DNA of 64,000 bases from Oceanobacter sp045430275 (GCA_045430275.1 JAILXU010000015.1:32739-96738); one strand, 5' to 3'. Counted from the stretch's first letter, positions 17,171-25,777 are shown. The notes: generated by a model not told the origin, from the letters alone. Numbers and translations: made by a program.

Positions 17171-18601
17171 TCAGCCCTCTTCCTGATCGTCGTCTGTGTT
17201 GTGTTCGGTGTCCATGTTCAATTCCTTGATCTTGCGGGTCAGGGTATTGCGTCCCCAACCCAGCAGGTTAGCGGCATCCCGACGGCGGCCTGCGGTGTGC
17301 TTCAGGGCAATTTCAATCATGATGCGCTCAAAGGCTGGCACCGCGGTATCGAGTAAACCTGTAGTTCCCTGAGTGAGCTGCTGGTCAGCCCAGAGGCGAA
17401 GCGCCTGTTCCCAGTTGTTGTTGGTTGAACTGCTGCCTTTTTGCTCCAGCAATTCTGGTGGCAAGTCGTTGATCAGCACTTCCCGACCGGAGGCCATGAC
17501 CGTGATCCAGCGGCAGGTGTTTTCCAGTTGTCGCACATTGCCCGGCCAGTCCAGCGTGCTGAGAAATTCTTCCGTGTCCGGGTGCAGGGTTTTCATTTCA
17601 ACGTCCAGCTCTTCGGCTGCTCGTTTGAGGAAGTGGCCCAGCAATCGGGGGATATCTTCGCTGCGATCAGACAGTCGTGGCAGATGAATCCGAATCACAT
17701 TCAGACGGTGGAATAAATCCTCTCGGAAACGCCCTTCCTTGACCAGGTTTTCCAGATTCTGGTGAGTGGCCGCAATGATGCGCACATCGACGTTAACCGG
17801 ACTGATGCCGCCAACCCGATAAAACTCACCGTCTGCTAATACTCGTAACAGGCGAGTCTGGGTTTCGGCGGGCATATCACCGATCTCATCCAGAAATAGC
17901 GTGCCGTTATTGGCTTGTTCAAAGCGCCCACGACGCTGACCACCGGCACCGGTAAACGAGCCTTTTTCATGGCCAAACAGTTCGGATTCAATCAGATCTT
18001 TAGGAATAGCCGCCATGTTCAGTGCAATAAATGGCTCGCTGGAACGAGGGCTATGCTTGTGCAGCGCGTGAGCAACCAGTTCTTTACCGGTGCCGGATTC
18101 GCCGTTAATCAGGACGGTGATGTGGGATTGTGACAGTCGGCCAATGGCCCTGAACACTTCCTGCATGGCAGGAGCTTCGCCGATGATTTCAGTGCTGGCG
18201 GTTTCGTCATTGATATCCGGTTGCTGAGCGGTGATTTCGGCGTAATGCTCGATGGCTCGCTGAATCAGGCTGACGGCTTCGTCGACATCAAACGGTTTGG
18301 GCAGGTACTCAAACGCTCCTTTCTGATAGGAAGAAACGGCGCTTTCAAGATCGGAATGGGCCGTCATGATGATGACGGGCAATTCCGGGTTGATGACCTG
18401 AATCTGACTCAGCAAGGTCAGGCCATCCATGCCGGGCATGCGAACATCGCTGATGATGGCGTCAGGCTGCTGACGTCGGAGTTGCTCCAGCACTGGCTCA
18501 GCCTGTTCAAAAACCTGTACGTGAATATCTGTCTGGGCCAGTGCCTTTTCCAGTACCCAGCGGATGGATTTGTCGTCATCGATGATCCAGACAGTGCTCA
18601 T
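17171..18601 (-). CDS. ntrC: nitrogen regulation response regulator NtrC (NR(I))
   Basis: A 476-residue sigma-54 activator. Receiver domain residues 1-120 with phospho-acceptor D52 in ISDVRMPGMDG; AAA+ domain with Walker A GESGTGKE, the sigma-54-contacting GAFTGA loop and LDEIGDM; C-terminal Fis-type HTH (RRDAANLLGWGRNTLTRKIKEL). When phosphorylated by NtrB under nitrogen limitation it activates genes such as glnA from enhancer sites. The start ATG at 18601 overlaps the ntrB stop (ATGA), with GGAA upstream; a longer frame to 18658 lies inside ntrB and is not used. Confidence 0.97.
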   Translation of the reverse strand: MSTVWIIDDDKSIRWVLEKALAQTDIHVQVFEQAEPVLEQLRRQQPDAIISDVRMPGMDGLTLLSQIQVINPELPVIIMTAHSDLESAVSSYQKGAFEYLPKPFDVDEAVSLIQRAIEHYAEITAQQPDINDETASTEIIGEAPAMQEVFRAIGRLSQSHITVLINGESGTGKELVAHALHKHSPRSSEPFIALNMAAIPKDLIESELFGHEKGSFTGAGGQRRGRFEQANNGTLFLDEIGDMPAETQTRLLRVLADGEFYRVGGISPVNVDVRIIAATHQNLENLVKEGRFREDLFHRLNVIRIHLPRLSDRSEDIPRLLGHFLKRAAEELDVEMKTLHPDTEEFLSTLDWPGNVRQLENTCRWITVMASGREVLINDLPPELLEQKGSSSTNNNWEQALRLWADQQLTQGTTGLLDTAVPAFERIMIEIALKHTAGRRRDAANLLGWGRNTLTRKIKELNMDTEHNTDDDQEEG

Positions 18602-19677
18602 AGTGATTCCAACGGTAAGAAAATGGAGAAAACGGTGTGGCCAGGGGCGCTGCTGCATTCAATGATGCCGCTGACCTGATTAATAATGGATTGCGAAATG
18701 GATAGCCCCAGCCCGGTGCCATCAGCCCGGCCGCTGACCATGGGGTAAAACAGGCTTTCCTGCAGTTCGGCGGGAATACCGGGGCCGTTATCAATGATGT
18801 CGATATGAGCCACCAGTCGATGGCGTCGCTGGCCAATGGTGAACTGGCGCATGGTGCGGGTTCGAATGGTGATGGTGGGGCTTGATCGGCATGGGCCGCG
18901 TTTCAGCGCCTGCATGGCATTGCGACAGATATTTAGTGTGGCTTGTATCAATTGGCCTTTGTCGCCCGCCGTTTCCGGGATGGATGGGTCATAATCCCGT
19001 TCGATTTGGATGCTTCCGGCTGCTTCAACGGTGATCAGTTGGCACACCCGCTCCAGCACTTCATGGACATTAATAACTTCTTGCTTGGGCAGGGTGCGAG
19101 GGCCAAGCATTCGGTCAACCAGATCTCGCAAGCGGTCTGCTTCTTCGATAATGATCTGGGTATATTCCTTTAAATCCTCGGTGGGTAATTCCCGCTCCAG
19201 CAGTTGTGCGGCTCCGCGAATTCCTCCCAATGGATTTTTGACTTCATGGGCCATGCCTCTGACCAGTGAGCGGGTGGTTTCGTGTTTGGCGATCAGTTGT
19301 TCTTCCCGGCTGATGCGCATCAAGCGGTCACGGCCTTGTAATTCTATCAACAGCGCTGGCATGCGGGTTTCCGGGTGCGCAATCGGACTGACGCTGTAGT
19401 CGAGTGTGATCTGGCACTGGTTGTGCAGTTGGATGCGTGCTTCCCGCTTGGTGTAGGAGTGGCCGGTCTGCAGTGCGTGAGCCATGGGCTGTGAGTCGGC
19501 ACCCGGTTCGCTGGCCAGCTCCTGAAAGAGAGCACCCAGTCCTCGCTTGCCGCTGACTTGTAGCAGGGATTCAGCCGCAGGATTCATGTACACGATGACC
19601 AGTTGGCTATCCAGTAGCAGGATGCCAGTGTTCAGGTGTTCGAGTAATCGTCGGGGTAATTCAGGGCGCGTCGGCAT
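18598..19677 (-). CDS. ntrB: nitrogen regulation histidine kinase/phosphatase NtrB (NR(II))
   Basis: A 359-residue cytosolic kinase: N-terminal PAS domain, HisKA with H144 in MAHEVKNPLGG, and an ATP-binding domain with DNGPGIP and GTGLGLSI. It phosphorylates NtrC when nitrogen is short and acts as a phosphatase when PII binds. GGAG lies upstream of the ATG at 19677. A sigma-54 promoter and two NtrC-like sites sit just upstream, so ntrBC is probably autoregulated independently of glnA, which is not in this window. Confidence 0.97.
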   Translation of the reverse strand: MPTRPELPRRLLEHLNTGILLLDSQLVIVYMNPAAESLLQVSGKRGLGALFQELASEPGADSQPMAHALQTGHSYTKREARIQLHNQCQITLDYSVSPIAHPETRMPALLIELQGRDRLMRISREEQLIAKHETTRSLVRGMAHEVKNPLGGIRGAAQLLERELPTEDLKEYTQIIIEEADRLRDLVDRMLGPRTLPKQEVINVHEVLERVCQLITVEAAGSIQIERDYDPSIPETAGDKGQLIQATLNICRNAMQALKRGPCRSSPTITIRTRTMRQFTIGQRRHRLVAHIDIIDNGPGIPAELQESLFYPMVSGRADGTGLGLSISQSIINQVSGIIECSSAPGHTVFSIFLPLESL

Positions 19678-19703
19678 GTTGAGTCTCCATATGACCGAAC
19701 CAA

Positions 19704-19719
19704 TGCAATAAGCAAGCCA
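19704..19719 (-). promoter_or_regulatory. sigma-54 promoter of ntrBC
   Basis: On the minus strand the sequence TGGCTTGCTTATTGCA has the GG-N10-GC spacing and the TGGC and TTGCA elements of a -24/-12 promoter. Transcription would start near 19692, leaving about 15 bases before the ntrB ATG, with the GGAG ribosome site inside that short leader. Confidence 0.7.
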
Positions 19720-19772
19720 TGGATTACTGTCTTATTAACATTGACGATAATGCGAGGCAGGTACGCTGTCTA

Positions 19773-19789
19773 TGCACAAGAATAGCGCT
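19773..19789. promoter_or_regulatory. weaker NtrC-like enhancer site
   Basis: TGCACAAGAATAGCGCT keeps the left half of the NtrC consensus and part of the right. It lies about 90 bases upstream of the inferred start and 74 bases (about seven helical turns) from the stronger site. Confidence 0.45.
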
Positions 19790-19846
19790 GTCTCTGCCAT
19801 ATCCATGGCTGTATCTGGGCACAGTCCAGAAATAACAGGATTTTCA

Positions 19847-19863
19847 TGCACAAAAAAGGTGCA
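19847..19863. promoter_or_regulatory. NtrC enhancer site
   Basis: TGCACAAAAAAGGTGCA is a 17-base near-palindrome with both TGCAC and GTGCA half-sites, as in the enteric glnA enhancer. It lies about 160 bases upstream of the inferred sigma-54 start of ntrB, within normal enhancer range. Confidence 0.75.
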
Positions 19864-19881
19864 AATTAACACTCTGTGCTG

Positions 19882-20481
19882 CTATTTGGTGCCTTGCTTG
19901 CTGTTCTGACGGAGGATCGAGTGGCGCTGTATGTACACCGTGATGGGGTCGCTGTGCATCACCAGGTCGTTGTGTGCGTTTCGGATGGCCAACTGGAGGC
20001 GGTGTTTACCAGGGTCAAGATGCGGGACGGGTATGGTGAGTTTTCGGCCTTCGTAGTGGGGCGTACCGTTATCGAGCAGCACCAGTGTGTCCTGAGGCTT
20101 GAGCTTCGGTCGGAGACCGACAATCAACTCCAGAGTTGCTGAAATACCTGGAGGAAGATTCTCCTGGTCACGAGGGTATAAAATGCTGAGCAGATGATAC
20201 GGCGGTGTGGCTTCGGCTGTTGCTGCGGAGTGAGTCTCGGCTTCTGGCAGTCGGGTGTCGTACTTCAGGGCAGGCACTGTAGGCAGTGCTTTGACGGTAT
20301 GAGTTTCTGCGTTAGGGCTGGCCCGATCGCTAAAAACAAAGTTGCCGTCTGAATCACGTGTGACAAATACCTGGGTTGCCTGAGCAACGGTGATGCCTTG
20401 AAGAGTGAGGAGTAGAGTCAGCAACAAAGTGCCTGAATACGTCATGAACAAGCCTGGGAGTGATCGTAAAGCAATCAGCAT
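19882..20481 (-). CDS. DUF4124 domain-containing exported protein
   Basis: A 199-residue protein with a long signal peptide (hydrophobic core about residues 15-30, ending AQA) followed directly by a DUF4124-type domain (TQVFVTRDSDGNFVFSDRASP). The C-terminal half is a beta-rich region (about 90-190) that may be an Ig-like fold. Genes of this kind often lie between glnA and ntrB in this group of bacteria, though their role is unknown. The start ATG at 20481 has AGGTGAG 9 bases upstream, preferred over an upstream frame to 20517 and an internal ATG at 20445. It lies upstream of ntrB, separated by the sigma-54 regulatory region. Confidence 0.85.
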   Translation of the reverse strand: MLIALRSLPGLFMTYSGTLLLTLLLTLQGITVAQATQVFVTRDSDGNFVFSDRASPNAETHTVKALPTVPALKYDTRLPEAETHSAATAEATPPYHLLSILYPRDQENLPPGISATLELIVGLRPKLKPQDTLVLLDNGTPHYEGRKLTIPVPHLDPGKHRLQLAIRNAHNDLVMHSDPITVYIQRHSILRQNSKQGTK

Positions 20482-20591
20482 AAAGAAAGACTCACCTATG
20501 TACAGTGACTGGTTCATATCAGTAAGCTGTCGGCCAATTCAGCCTGAGTCGGGGCGATAGACGAGATTGCGAGTATTTAGGGGGAACGTAC

Positions 20592-21026
20592 ATGATTGGT
20601 CTGGTTCAGAGGGTGTCACAAGCATCGGTAACGGTGGATGGTACTGTCATTGGCGACATTGACCGGGGCATTTTGTTATTGCTGGGTGTGCAGCGGGGTG
20701 ATGATGAAGCCAAAGCGGGCAAGCTGCTGAACAAGCTGTTGAACTACCGCATTTTCCCGGACGATGACGGCAAGATGAATCGCAGCCTGCGTGATATCGA
20801 CGGTGAGTTGCTGGTGGTTTCCCAGTTCACGCTGGCAGCGGACACCAGCAAGGGTACACGCCCCGGATTTTCCCGTGCGGCGGCTCCAGCGGATGCTGAG
20901 CGCCTGTATGAGTATTTTCTGTCTTGTGCAGAACAAGAGATCACCACCGCTGCCGGGCGATTTGGGGCGGATATGAACGTCAGTCTGACGAATGACGGCC
21001 CGGTGACGTTCTGGCTGGAAGTCTGA
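20592..21026 (+). CDS. dtd: D-aminoacyl-tRNA deacylase
   Basis: A 144-residue cytosolic homodimeric enzyme that hydrolyses D-aminoacyl-tRNA and Gly-tRNA(Ala), recycling mischarged tRNA. Both active-site motifs are present: SQFTLAADTSKGTRPGF and, near the C-terminus, NDGPVTFWLE carrying the cross-subunit Gly-Pro. The length is standard. The ATG at 20592 has a GGGGGAA box. Confidence 0.97.
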   Translation: MIGLVQRVSQASVTVDGTVIGDIDRGILLLLGVQRGDDEAKAGKLLNKLLNYRIFPDDDGKMNRSLRDIDGELLVVSQFTLAADTSKGTRPGFSRAAAPADAERLYEYFLSCAEQEITTAAGRFGADMNVSLTNDGPVTFWLEV

Positions 21027-21076
21027 TACGGCTGGAACGAATACTATAATGATGATTAACAACAACTGAGGTTTGC

Positions 21077-21451
21077 ATGGATTATTCTGCGGTTAAACAC
21101 GCACACGCCGGGCTGGCGTATTTGTCAGCGTTACTGTTTCTGGTGCGTTTCGTACTGTTGTACGGCGGCGCTGCTGTGATGCGCAGCAAGCTGGTGAAAA
21201 TCATTCCACATGTGATTGATACCTTTTTGCTGGGTTTTGCTGTTTGGCTGTGTGTGATGATCAGTCAGTATCCAGTGACCGACCACTGGCTGACGGCCAA
21301 AGTAGTGGCTCTGGTGGCTCTGGTGGTGACGGGTACGATTGCGATCAAGCGCAAAAAAGTCTGGGCAGCGGCGGTAACGCTGGGCTTGTACGGTTATGCG
21401 ATTGGTGTGGCAAAAAGCCATGACCCAATGTCATGGCTGGCATTGCTCTGA
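21077..21451 (+). CDS. SirB2 family membrane protein
   Basis: A 124-residue protein with four membrane helices. The pattern (HAHAGLAYLSALLFLVRF, RSKLVKIIPHVIDTFLLGFAVWL, TAKVVALVALVVTGTIAIKR) fits the SirB2 family, whose molecular function is unknown. It follows dtd by 50 bases in the same direction. An AACTGAGG box precedes the ATG. A short TCTGAC-ATGA-GTCAGA hairpin overlaps its stop codon. Confidence 0.85.
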   Translation: MDYSAVKHAHAGLAYLSALLFLVRFVLLYGGAAVMRSKLVKIIPHVIDTFLLGFAVWLCVMISQYPVTDHWLTAKVVALVALVVTGTIAIKRKKVWAAAVTLGLYGYAIGVAKSHDPMSWLALL

Positions 21452-21478
21452 CATGAGTCAGAACAATGTGAGAGGCTA

Positions 21479-22429
21479 TCAGGCGTTGTCGAAGACACCT
21501 TCAAACAGCGGCGATGTCAGATAGCGTTCGCCGGAATCCGGCAGGATAACCACAATCATCTTGTCTTGGTATTCCGGCTCTTCAGCCAGTCTCAGAGCGG
21601 CTGTCATGGCTGCACCGCAGGAAATACCCGCCAGAATCCCTTCTTTCGACATGATTTCATGTGCCATGGCCATGGCATCTTCGTTGGACACCTGCTCAAC
21701 CCGGTCGAGAATATCAATATCCAGATTGCCCGGAATAAAGTTGGCACCAATCCCCTGAATCTTGTGTGGGCCGGGAGCAATGTCTTCACCGGCACGACGC
21801 TGGCTGATGATGGGAGATGCCGCAGGCTCGACCGCTACCGAGGTGATGGCTTTTTGCTGTTTGATATAGCGTGAAATGCCCGTAATGGTGCCGCCGGTAC
21901 CCACGCCTGCAACCACAACATCCACTTTGCCATCGGTGTCGCGCCAGATTTCCGGGCCTGTGGTTTTTTCGTGAATGGCCGGGTTGGCCGGATTGTTGAA
22001 CTGCTGCAGCATGATGCGATTGTCAGGGTCTTCAGCCAACAAGGCTTCTGCGGCATCGACAGCGCCTTTCATGCCTTTCGGGCCTTCGGTCAGAACCAGA
22101 TTGGCACCCAATGCGGCCATGACCTTGCGACGTTCAACACTCATGGTCTCTGGCATGGTCAGCGTGACCTTGTAGCCACGAGCGGCACCCACGAATGCGA
22201 GCGCGATGCCGGTGTTGCCGCTGGTGGGTTCCACGATTTCCATGCCGGGCTTGAGCAGGCCATCCTGCTCAGCTTGCCAGATCATGTTGGAGCCGATACG
22301 GCACTTGACGGATTGTGCCGGGTTGCGGCTTTCCAGTTTGGCGTAGAGGTTCGGGTGTTGGGTTAATTTGCGAATGCGCACCAGCGGTGTATTGCCAATG
22401 GACTGGCTGATATCTTCATAGACGTTCAT
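21479..22429 (-). CDS. cysK: cysteine synthase A (O-acetylserine sulfhydrylase)
   Basis: A 316-residue PLP enzyme that makes L-cysteine from O-acetylserine and sulfide in the cytosol. The PLP lysine is K42 in SRNPAQSVKCRIG, the same block as E. coli CysK; the TSGNTG loop binds substrate, GVGTGGTITG binds PLP phosphate, and GPHKIQGIG is conserved. The match along the whole chain is to CysK rather than CysM. The start is the ATG at 22429, with a GGAGCG box; an in-frame extension to 22522 overlaps the upstream gene and is not supported. Confidence 0.96.
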   Translation of the reverse strand: MNVYEDISQSIGNTPLVRIRKLTQHPNLYAKLESRNPAQSVKCRIGSNMIWQAEQDGLLKPGMEIVEPTSGNTGIALAFVGAARGYKVTLTMPETMSVERRKVMAALGANLVLTEGPKGMKGAVDAAEALLAEDPDNRIMLQQFNNPANPAIHEKTTGPEIWRDTDGKVDVVVAGVGTGGTITGISRYIKQQKAITSVAVEPAASPIISQRRAGEDIAPGPHKIQGIGANFIPGNLDIDILDRVEQVSNEDAMAMAHEIMSKEGILAGISCGAAMTAALRLAEEPEYQDKMIVVILPDSGERYLTSPLFEGVFDNA

Positions 22430-22518
22430 GGAACGCTCCTCAGTGTTGAGTTTGCTCTGGAATGGCACCCTCTCGGTGGGGTGCTCTGTTTGTTGATAAT
22501 AAGACGCGCTCAATTTAA

Positions 22519-23433
22519 TCACGATCTGCTGTCAATGTGATCGTGTCTTGCGTCTTTGGTTTCCAGTTGCGCCAGTGTCGCGTCTTTTTCTTCCCAAATC
22601 TGTTGTACCCATTGTTGAAACTGCAGTCGGTATTGGTCGTCGTTTTGGTAATCGCCACTCTGCAGATCTTCGGGGATTGGATACTCTTTCACGATGACAT
22701 GGCATGCCGTCATCTTGCCCTGAAGGAAGTCTATAAACGTGGGAATCCCGCCGGGGTAATGGATGGTGACATCCACAAGAGAATGAAAACGGTCATTCAT
22801 GACGCTCATGGCGAAGGCCAGGCCACCGGACTTTGGTTTCAGCAGGTGTTGATAGGACGATTGTTGTTGCTCGTGCTTGGCAGGAGTGAAGCGGGTGCCT
22901 TCCAGAAAGTTCATCACCGAGGTTGGAATGTCTCTGAATTTTTCACAGGAGCGGCGCGTGGTTTCGAGATCCTGGCCGCGTTTTTCCGGGTGCTTTTCCA
23001 GATAGGCCTTGCTGTAACGCTTCATGAACGGCAGATCCAGCGCCCACCAGGCCAGCCCCATAAAGGGCACCCAGATCAGCTCTTTTTTCAGGAAAAACTT
23101 CAGGAACGGAATGCGGCCACCCAGAGCGTACTGCAGCACCAGAATATCAACCCAGCTCTGATGATTGGAAACCACCATGTACCAGCCTTGGGGATTCAGG
23201 TTGTCAGGGCGCTCAACCCGCCATTGCATGGGTTGTGTCAGGGCCATCCACGCATTGTTGCCTCTAATCCAGCTTTCGGCGCACCAGATCACGAAGCGAC
23301 TGAGTGGGCGACGCAGGCGATCAATCGGCAGTAACAGCTTGATCACAGCCGCTGTCATCAGGGGAATGAACCAGAACAGGGTATTGATCACCAGCAGGAC
23401 ACCGGCCAGCAGGCCATTCAGAACAGGAGGCAT
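22519..23433 (-). CDS. YihG-type 1-acylglycerol-3-phosphate acyltransferase
   Basis: A 304-residue membrane protein with two N-terminal hydrophobic segments, the catalytic NHQSWVD motif (about residue 89) and the acceptor block FLEGTRFTPAK. The LPFMKRYSK segment between them is typical of the LCLAT/AGPAT-like YihG and YihG-related enzymes. It probably re-acylates lysophosphatidate or lysophospholipids at the inner membrane. It lies 89 bases upstream of cysK in the same direction. This is the second acyltransferase of this superfamily in the window, and of a different subfamily from the one at 6745. Confidence 0.9.
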   Translation of the reverse strand: MPPVLNGLLAGVLLVINTLFWFIPLMTAAVIKLLLPIDRLRRPLSRFVIWCAESWIRGNNAWMALTQPMQWRVERPDNLNPQGWYMVVSNHQSWVDILVLQYALGGRIPFLKFFLKKELIWVPFMGLAWWALDLPFMKRYSKAYLEKHPEKRGQDLETTRRSCEKFRDIPTSVMNFLEGTRFTPAKHEQQQSSYQHLLKPKSGGLAFAMSVMNDRFHSLVDVTIHYPGGIPTFIDFLQGKMTACHVIVKEYPIPEDLQSGDYQNDDQYRLQFQQWVQQIWEEKDATLAQLETKDARHDHIDSRS

Positions 23434-23526
23434 GAGATAATTCCATTATTGTTGGCAAAATCATTGTGCCCGGATGGTGTCGGGCACAGGTGGTCGCATG
23501 AGTTTGATCGACGGTGGATGGGCGCT

Positions 23527-23886
23527 TTATCGCACTCTGGCCGGTTGCAATCTGGCATGAAGAATCCTCAATACCCGATTGGCGCTGTTGCGGCCTGCGT
23601 CGTGCACTTGTGCAAGGTCCAGTTGCAGGTGGTATACAAAGTCAGCCCCCCGCTTTTCAACGTGTCCTACGCTGGCGGGAATGTCGGTCAGGGCAAGCCC
23701 CTCATGCCCCAGACGTAATAACAGTTTTTGTCCTGCTTTGACTTTGATGGAAGTCAGGATTGAGAGAGAGTGCCCGGCGGTTGTCACGCCGATTGCGTGA
23801 TGGGCATCCTGCCAGCCTCCCAGTCGTTTACGTACCCGGAATTCAATTTCCAGAGGCATGGCGTTCAGTTCGTCAGACGTTGCCAC
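23527..23886 (-). CDS. hypothetical protein, possibly PilZ-like
   Basis: A 119-residue basic protein starting at a GTG (23886). Residues 10-95 show a beta-rich alternation (LEIEFRVRKR, HSLSILTSIKVKAGQKLLLRLG, ASVGHVEKRGADFVYHLQLDL) that resembles a PilZ domain, but the RxxxR and (D/N)xSxxG c-di-GMP motifs are not intact, so binding is doubtful. An internal ATG (residue 10) is a possible start. It is divergent from the diguanylate cyclase gene at 24029, which makes a c-di-GMP link tempting but unproven. Confidence 0.5.
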   Translation of the reverse strand: MATSDELNAMPLEIEFRVRKRLGGWQDAHHAIGVTTAGHSLSILTSIKVKAGQKLLLRLGHEGLALTDIPASVGHVEKRGADFVYHLQLDLAQVHDAGRNSANRVLRILHARLQPARVR

Positions 23887-24028
23887 GGAATCGTCTCATG
23901 CTGCTGTGTAAGGGGGCAGTGTAACGGATTCCAGAGAATGCACCCAATTGAGATTATTCGAGGCAATTCCCCTCATCCATATACACAATGGCCTATAATT
24001 GAAGAGTTTTTATTCTTTTGGGGGCTAT

Positions 24029-24961
24029 ATGGCAGATCTGCCAATGGTAATGGTTGCCAGTGCCGAGCAGGATCGGATCGGCCAGTTATCCAGAATTCTG
24101 TCGCGCTATTATCAGTTAAGGTCTCTTGGGAGTTCTGCCCAGCTAAAAAGCTGGCTGCACAAACCGGATGACTCGGTTCGGCTATTGATTGTCGATACGG
24201 ACATTCTGAACTTTTCCGTACATTCGCTGTGTCAGGCCCTGGCAGAGCATCCAAATACCCGCTCTGGCGATGTGATTATTCTGGGTGAAAATTCACCAGA
24301 ACTGGAAGCCGATGCCTTGAATTCCGGCGCTATGGCGTACCTGCCACTGCCGATGAATGAACGTTTGATTCATGCACGTTTGATGGTTGTACACGAATAC
24401 CGTGCGCGTCTGTCAGCATTGGATGGCATGTCGCATATTGATGGCTTGACTCAGGTTGGCAACCGGCGTCGTTTTGATGAGTCGTTTGAAACCGAATGGA
24501 AATGGGCTGCTCGCCATAATTTCTGGTTGGGTGTGTTGTTGATTGATGCGGATTATTTCAAGCGTTTTAATGATGAGTATGGTCATCTGGAAGGTGATCG
24601 CTGTTTGGTGATGATTGCCCAGGCACTTAAGGACTGTACCTTGAGAGCTCATGACTTGTTGGCGCGTTACGGCGGAGAGGAGTTCGTTGCGATCGTACCG
24701 GCAGCCAGTCAGGAGGGGTTGGCCATTGTGGCCGAACGCATGATGCAAGGGGTGCAGCAGTTAGCCATTCCTCATGCGCGTTCAGACGTTGCTGATACGG
24801 TGAGCGTGAGTATCGGGGGAGCGTGTTGTCGTCCGGGGCGTGAGCAAAATCGACGGGACTTGTTGTTGGCCGCAGACGAAGCCTTGTACGAAGTAAAACA
24901 CGCGCGGCGTAATAACTATCGTATTCAGGTGACGGACGAATCGGGTAAGCATGAGCAGTAG
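24029..24961 (+). CDS. diguanylate cyclase with N-terminal receiver-like domain
   Basis: A 310-residue protein. Residues 5-122 form a receiver-like domain with D56 in LLIVDTD. The GGDEF domain (about 135-300) has the active-site motif GGEEF at 215-219 and an inhibitory I-site RAHD at 206-209, five residues before it, so product inhibition by c-di-GMP is expected. DGLTQVGNRRRFD is also intact. It should make c-di-GMP from two GTP in the cytosol when its receiver is phosphorylated, in the manner of WspR/PleD-type enzymes. The start is the ATG at 24029 with a GGGG box; an in-frame extension to 23999 lacks one. Confidence 0.93.
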   Translation: MADLPMVMVASAEQDRIGQLSRILSRYYQLRSLGSSAQLKSWLHKPDDSVRLLIVDTDILNFSVHSLCQALAEHPNTRSGDVIILGENSPELEADALNSGAMAYLPLPMNERLIHARLMVVHEYRARLSALDGMSHIDGLTQVGNRRRFDESFETEWKWAARHNFWLGVLLIDADYFKRFNDEYGHLEGDRCLVMIAQALKDCTLRAHDLLARYGGEEFVAIVPAASQEGLAIVAERMMQGVQQLAIPHARSDVADTVSVSIGGACCRPGREQNRRDLLLAADEALYEVKHARRNNYRIQVTDESGKHEQ

Positions 24962-24994
24962 CAGCATGACCGTTGTGGTGCTACATGCTACTGC
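24955..24994. other. hairpin at the convergent gene end
   Basis: GCAGTAGCA (24955-24963) is a perfect inverted match to TGCTACTGC (24986-24994), with a further GCATG/CATGC pairing inside. It overlaps the stop codon of the cyclase. No U-tract follows, so it may stabilise the 3' end or slow read-through rather than act as a classical terminator. Confidence 0.45.
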
Positions 24995-25015
24995 CTTGCG
25001 TTGTAACGGTTGGTG

Positions 25016-25777
25016 TTACAGCTCTGTTTTGGCGAAGTGGCGCAAATAGCGTTGGTTGATTTCTTCACGGTTGAGCAAAATCAAGGCGTCGGCGACGTTA
25101 AAATCCTTGTCGAGGCAAGGTTCTCCGCACACTTTCACGCCAATGCGCAGGTAGGCCTTGAGTAGCGGCGGCACCAGATTTTTGCCGTCAATATCAACAT
25201 CGATGCGTGGCACGTGAACCTTGGGTTCGGCTCGCTGGTTGATGTCGGTAAAATGCTTGTCGCGCAGGTGATTGATGATGGCGATGGCCCGAGCGTAACC
25301 TTCGTTCAATGAAATGCTGGCGCAGCCCATCAGGCAGTCGATGTTGTGTGCTGACATAAACTGGGCAATGCCTGACCACAGCAGACCGATCACCGCGCCG
25401 CTGCGGAAATCCTGATCCACACAGGTGCGACCAATTTCCATATAGGTTTTGCCTGGCTGAATGATGTTGCTGAGGTCGAACTCGGTTTCGGAATAGAACC
25501 CACCGGCAATCTGAGCCAGTTCATTGGTCAGAATTCGGCTGTAGCCAACGACTTTGTCCGTGGCGACATCTTTCACGATCAGGTGCAGACAAATATCGTC
25601 GAAACGGTCTTTGTCGATACCGCTTTCTCCACCTTCAATATTGGCTCCCATGCCTTCTGCAAACACTCGATAACGCAGTTGCAGAGCCTGGTGAATTTCC
25701 GCTGGATCCTGAGTGATACGGGCGACAAGCGGAGATTCATTGGTTGCTTGAGCCGGGCTGGGAGACGCTTGCTGCAT
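25016..25777 (-). CDS. GNAT-type N-acyltransferase, OlsB/ornithine-lipid or haemolysin-like family
   Basis: A 253-residue protein related to the AHL-synthase-like GNAT fold of OlsB. Landmarks: LRYRVFAEGMGAN at the N-terminal substrate site, DICLHLIVKDVATDKVVGYSRIL, MEIGRTCVDQDFRSGAVIGLLWSGIAQFM, then PPLLKAYLRIGVKVCGEPCLDKDFNVADALILL. OlsB transfers a 3-hydroxyacyl chain from ACP to ornithine, the first step of ornithine-lipid synthesis; no OlsA-type partner adjoins it, although two acyltransferases lie elsewhere in the window. The start is the ATG at 25777 (CCAGG upstream); a frame to 26026 adds a low-quality extension. Confidence 0.8.
   Translation of the reverse strand: MQQASPSPAQATNESPLVARITQDPAEIHQALQLRYRVFAEGMGANIEGGESGIDKDRFDDICLHLIVKDVATDKVVGYSRILTNELAQIAGGFYSETEFDLSNIIQPGKTYMEIGRTCVDQDFRSGAVIGLLWSGIAQFMSAHNIDCLMGCASISLNEGYARAIAIINHLRDKHFTDINQRAEPKVHVPRIDVDIDGKNLVPPLLKAYLRIGVKVCGEPCLDKDFNVADALILLNREEINQRYLRHFAKTEL

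Noticed and set aside
22537..23334. A 265-residue frame antisense to the YihG-type acyltransferase
   Set aside because: The minus-strand gene has clear catalytic motifs; the plus-strand product has none.
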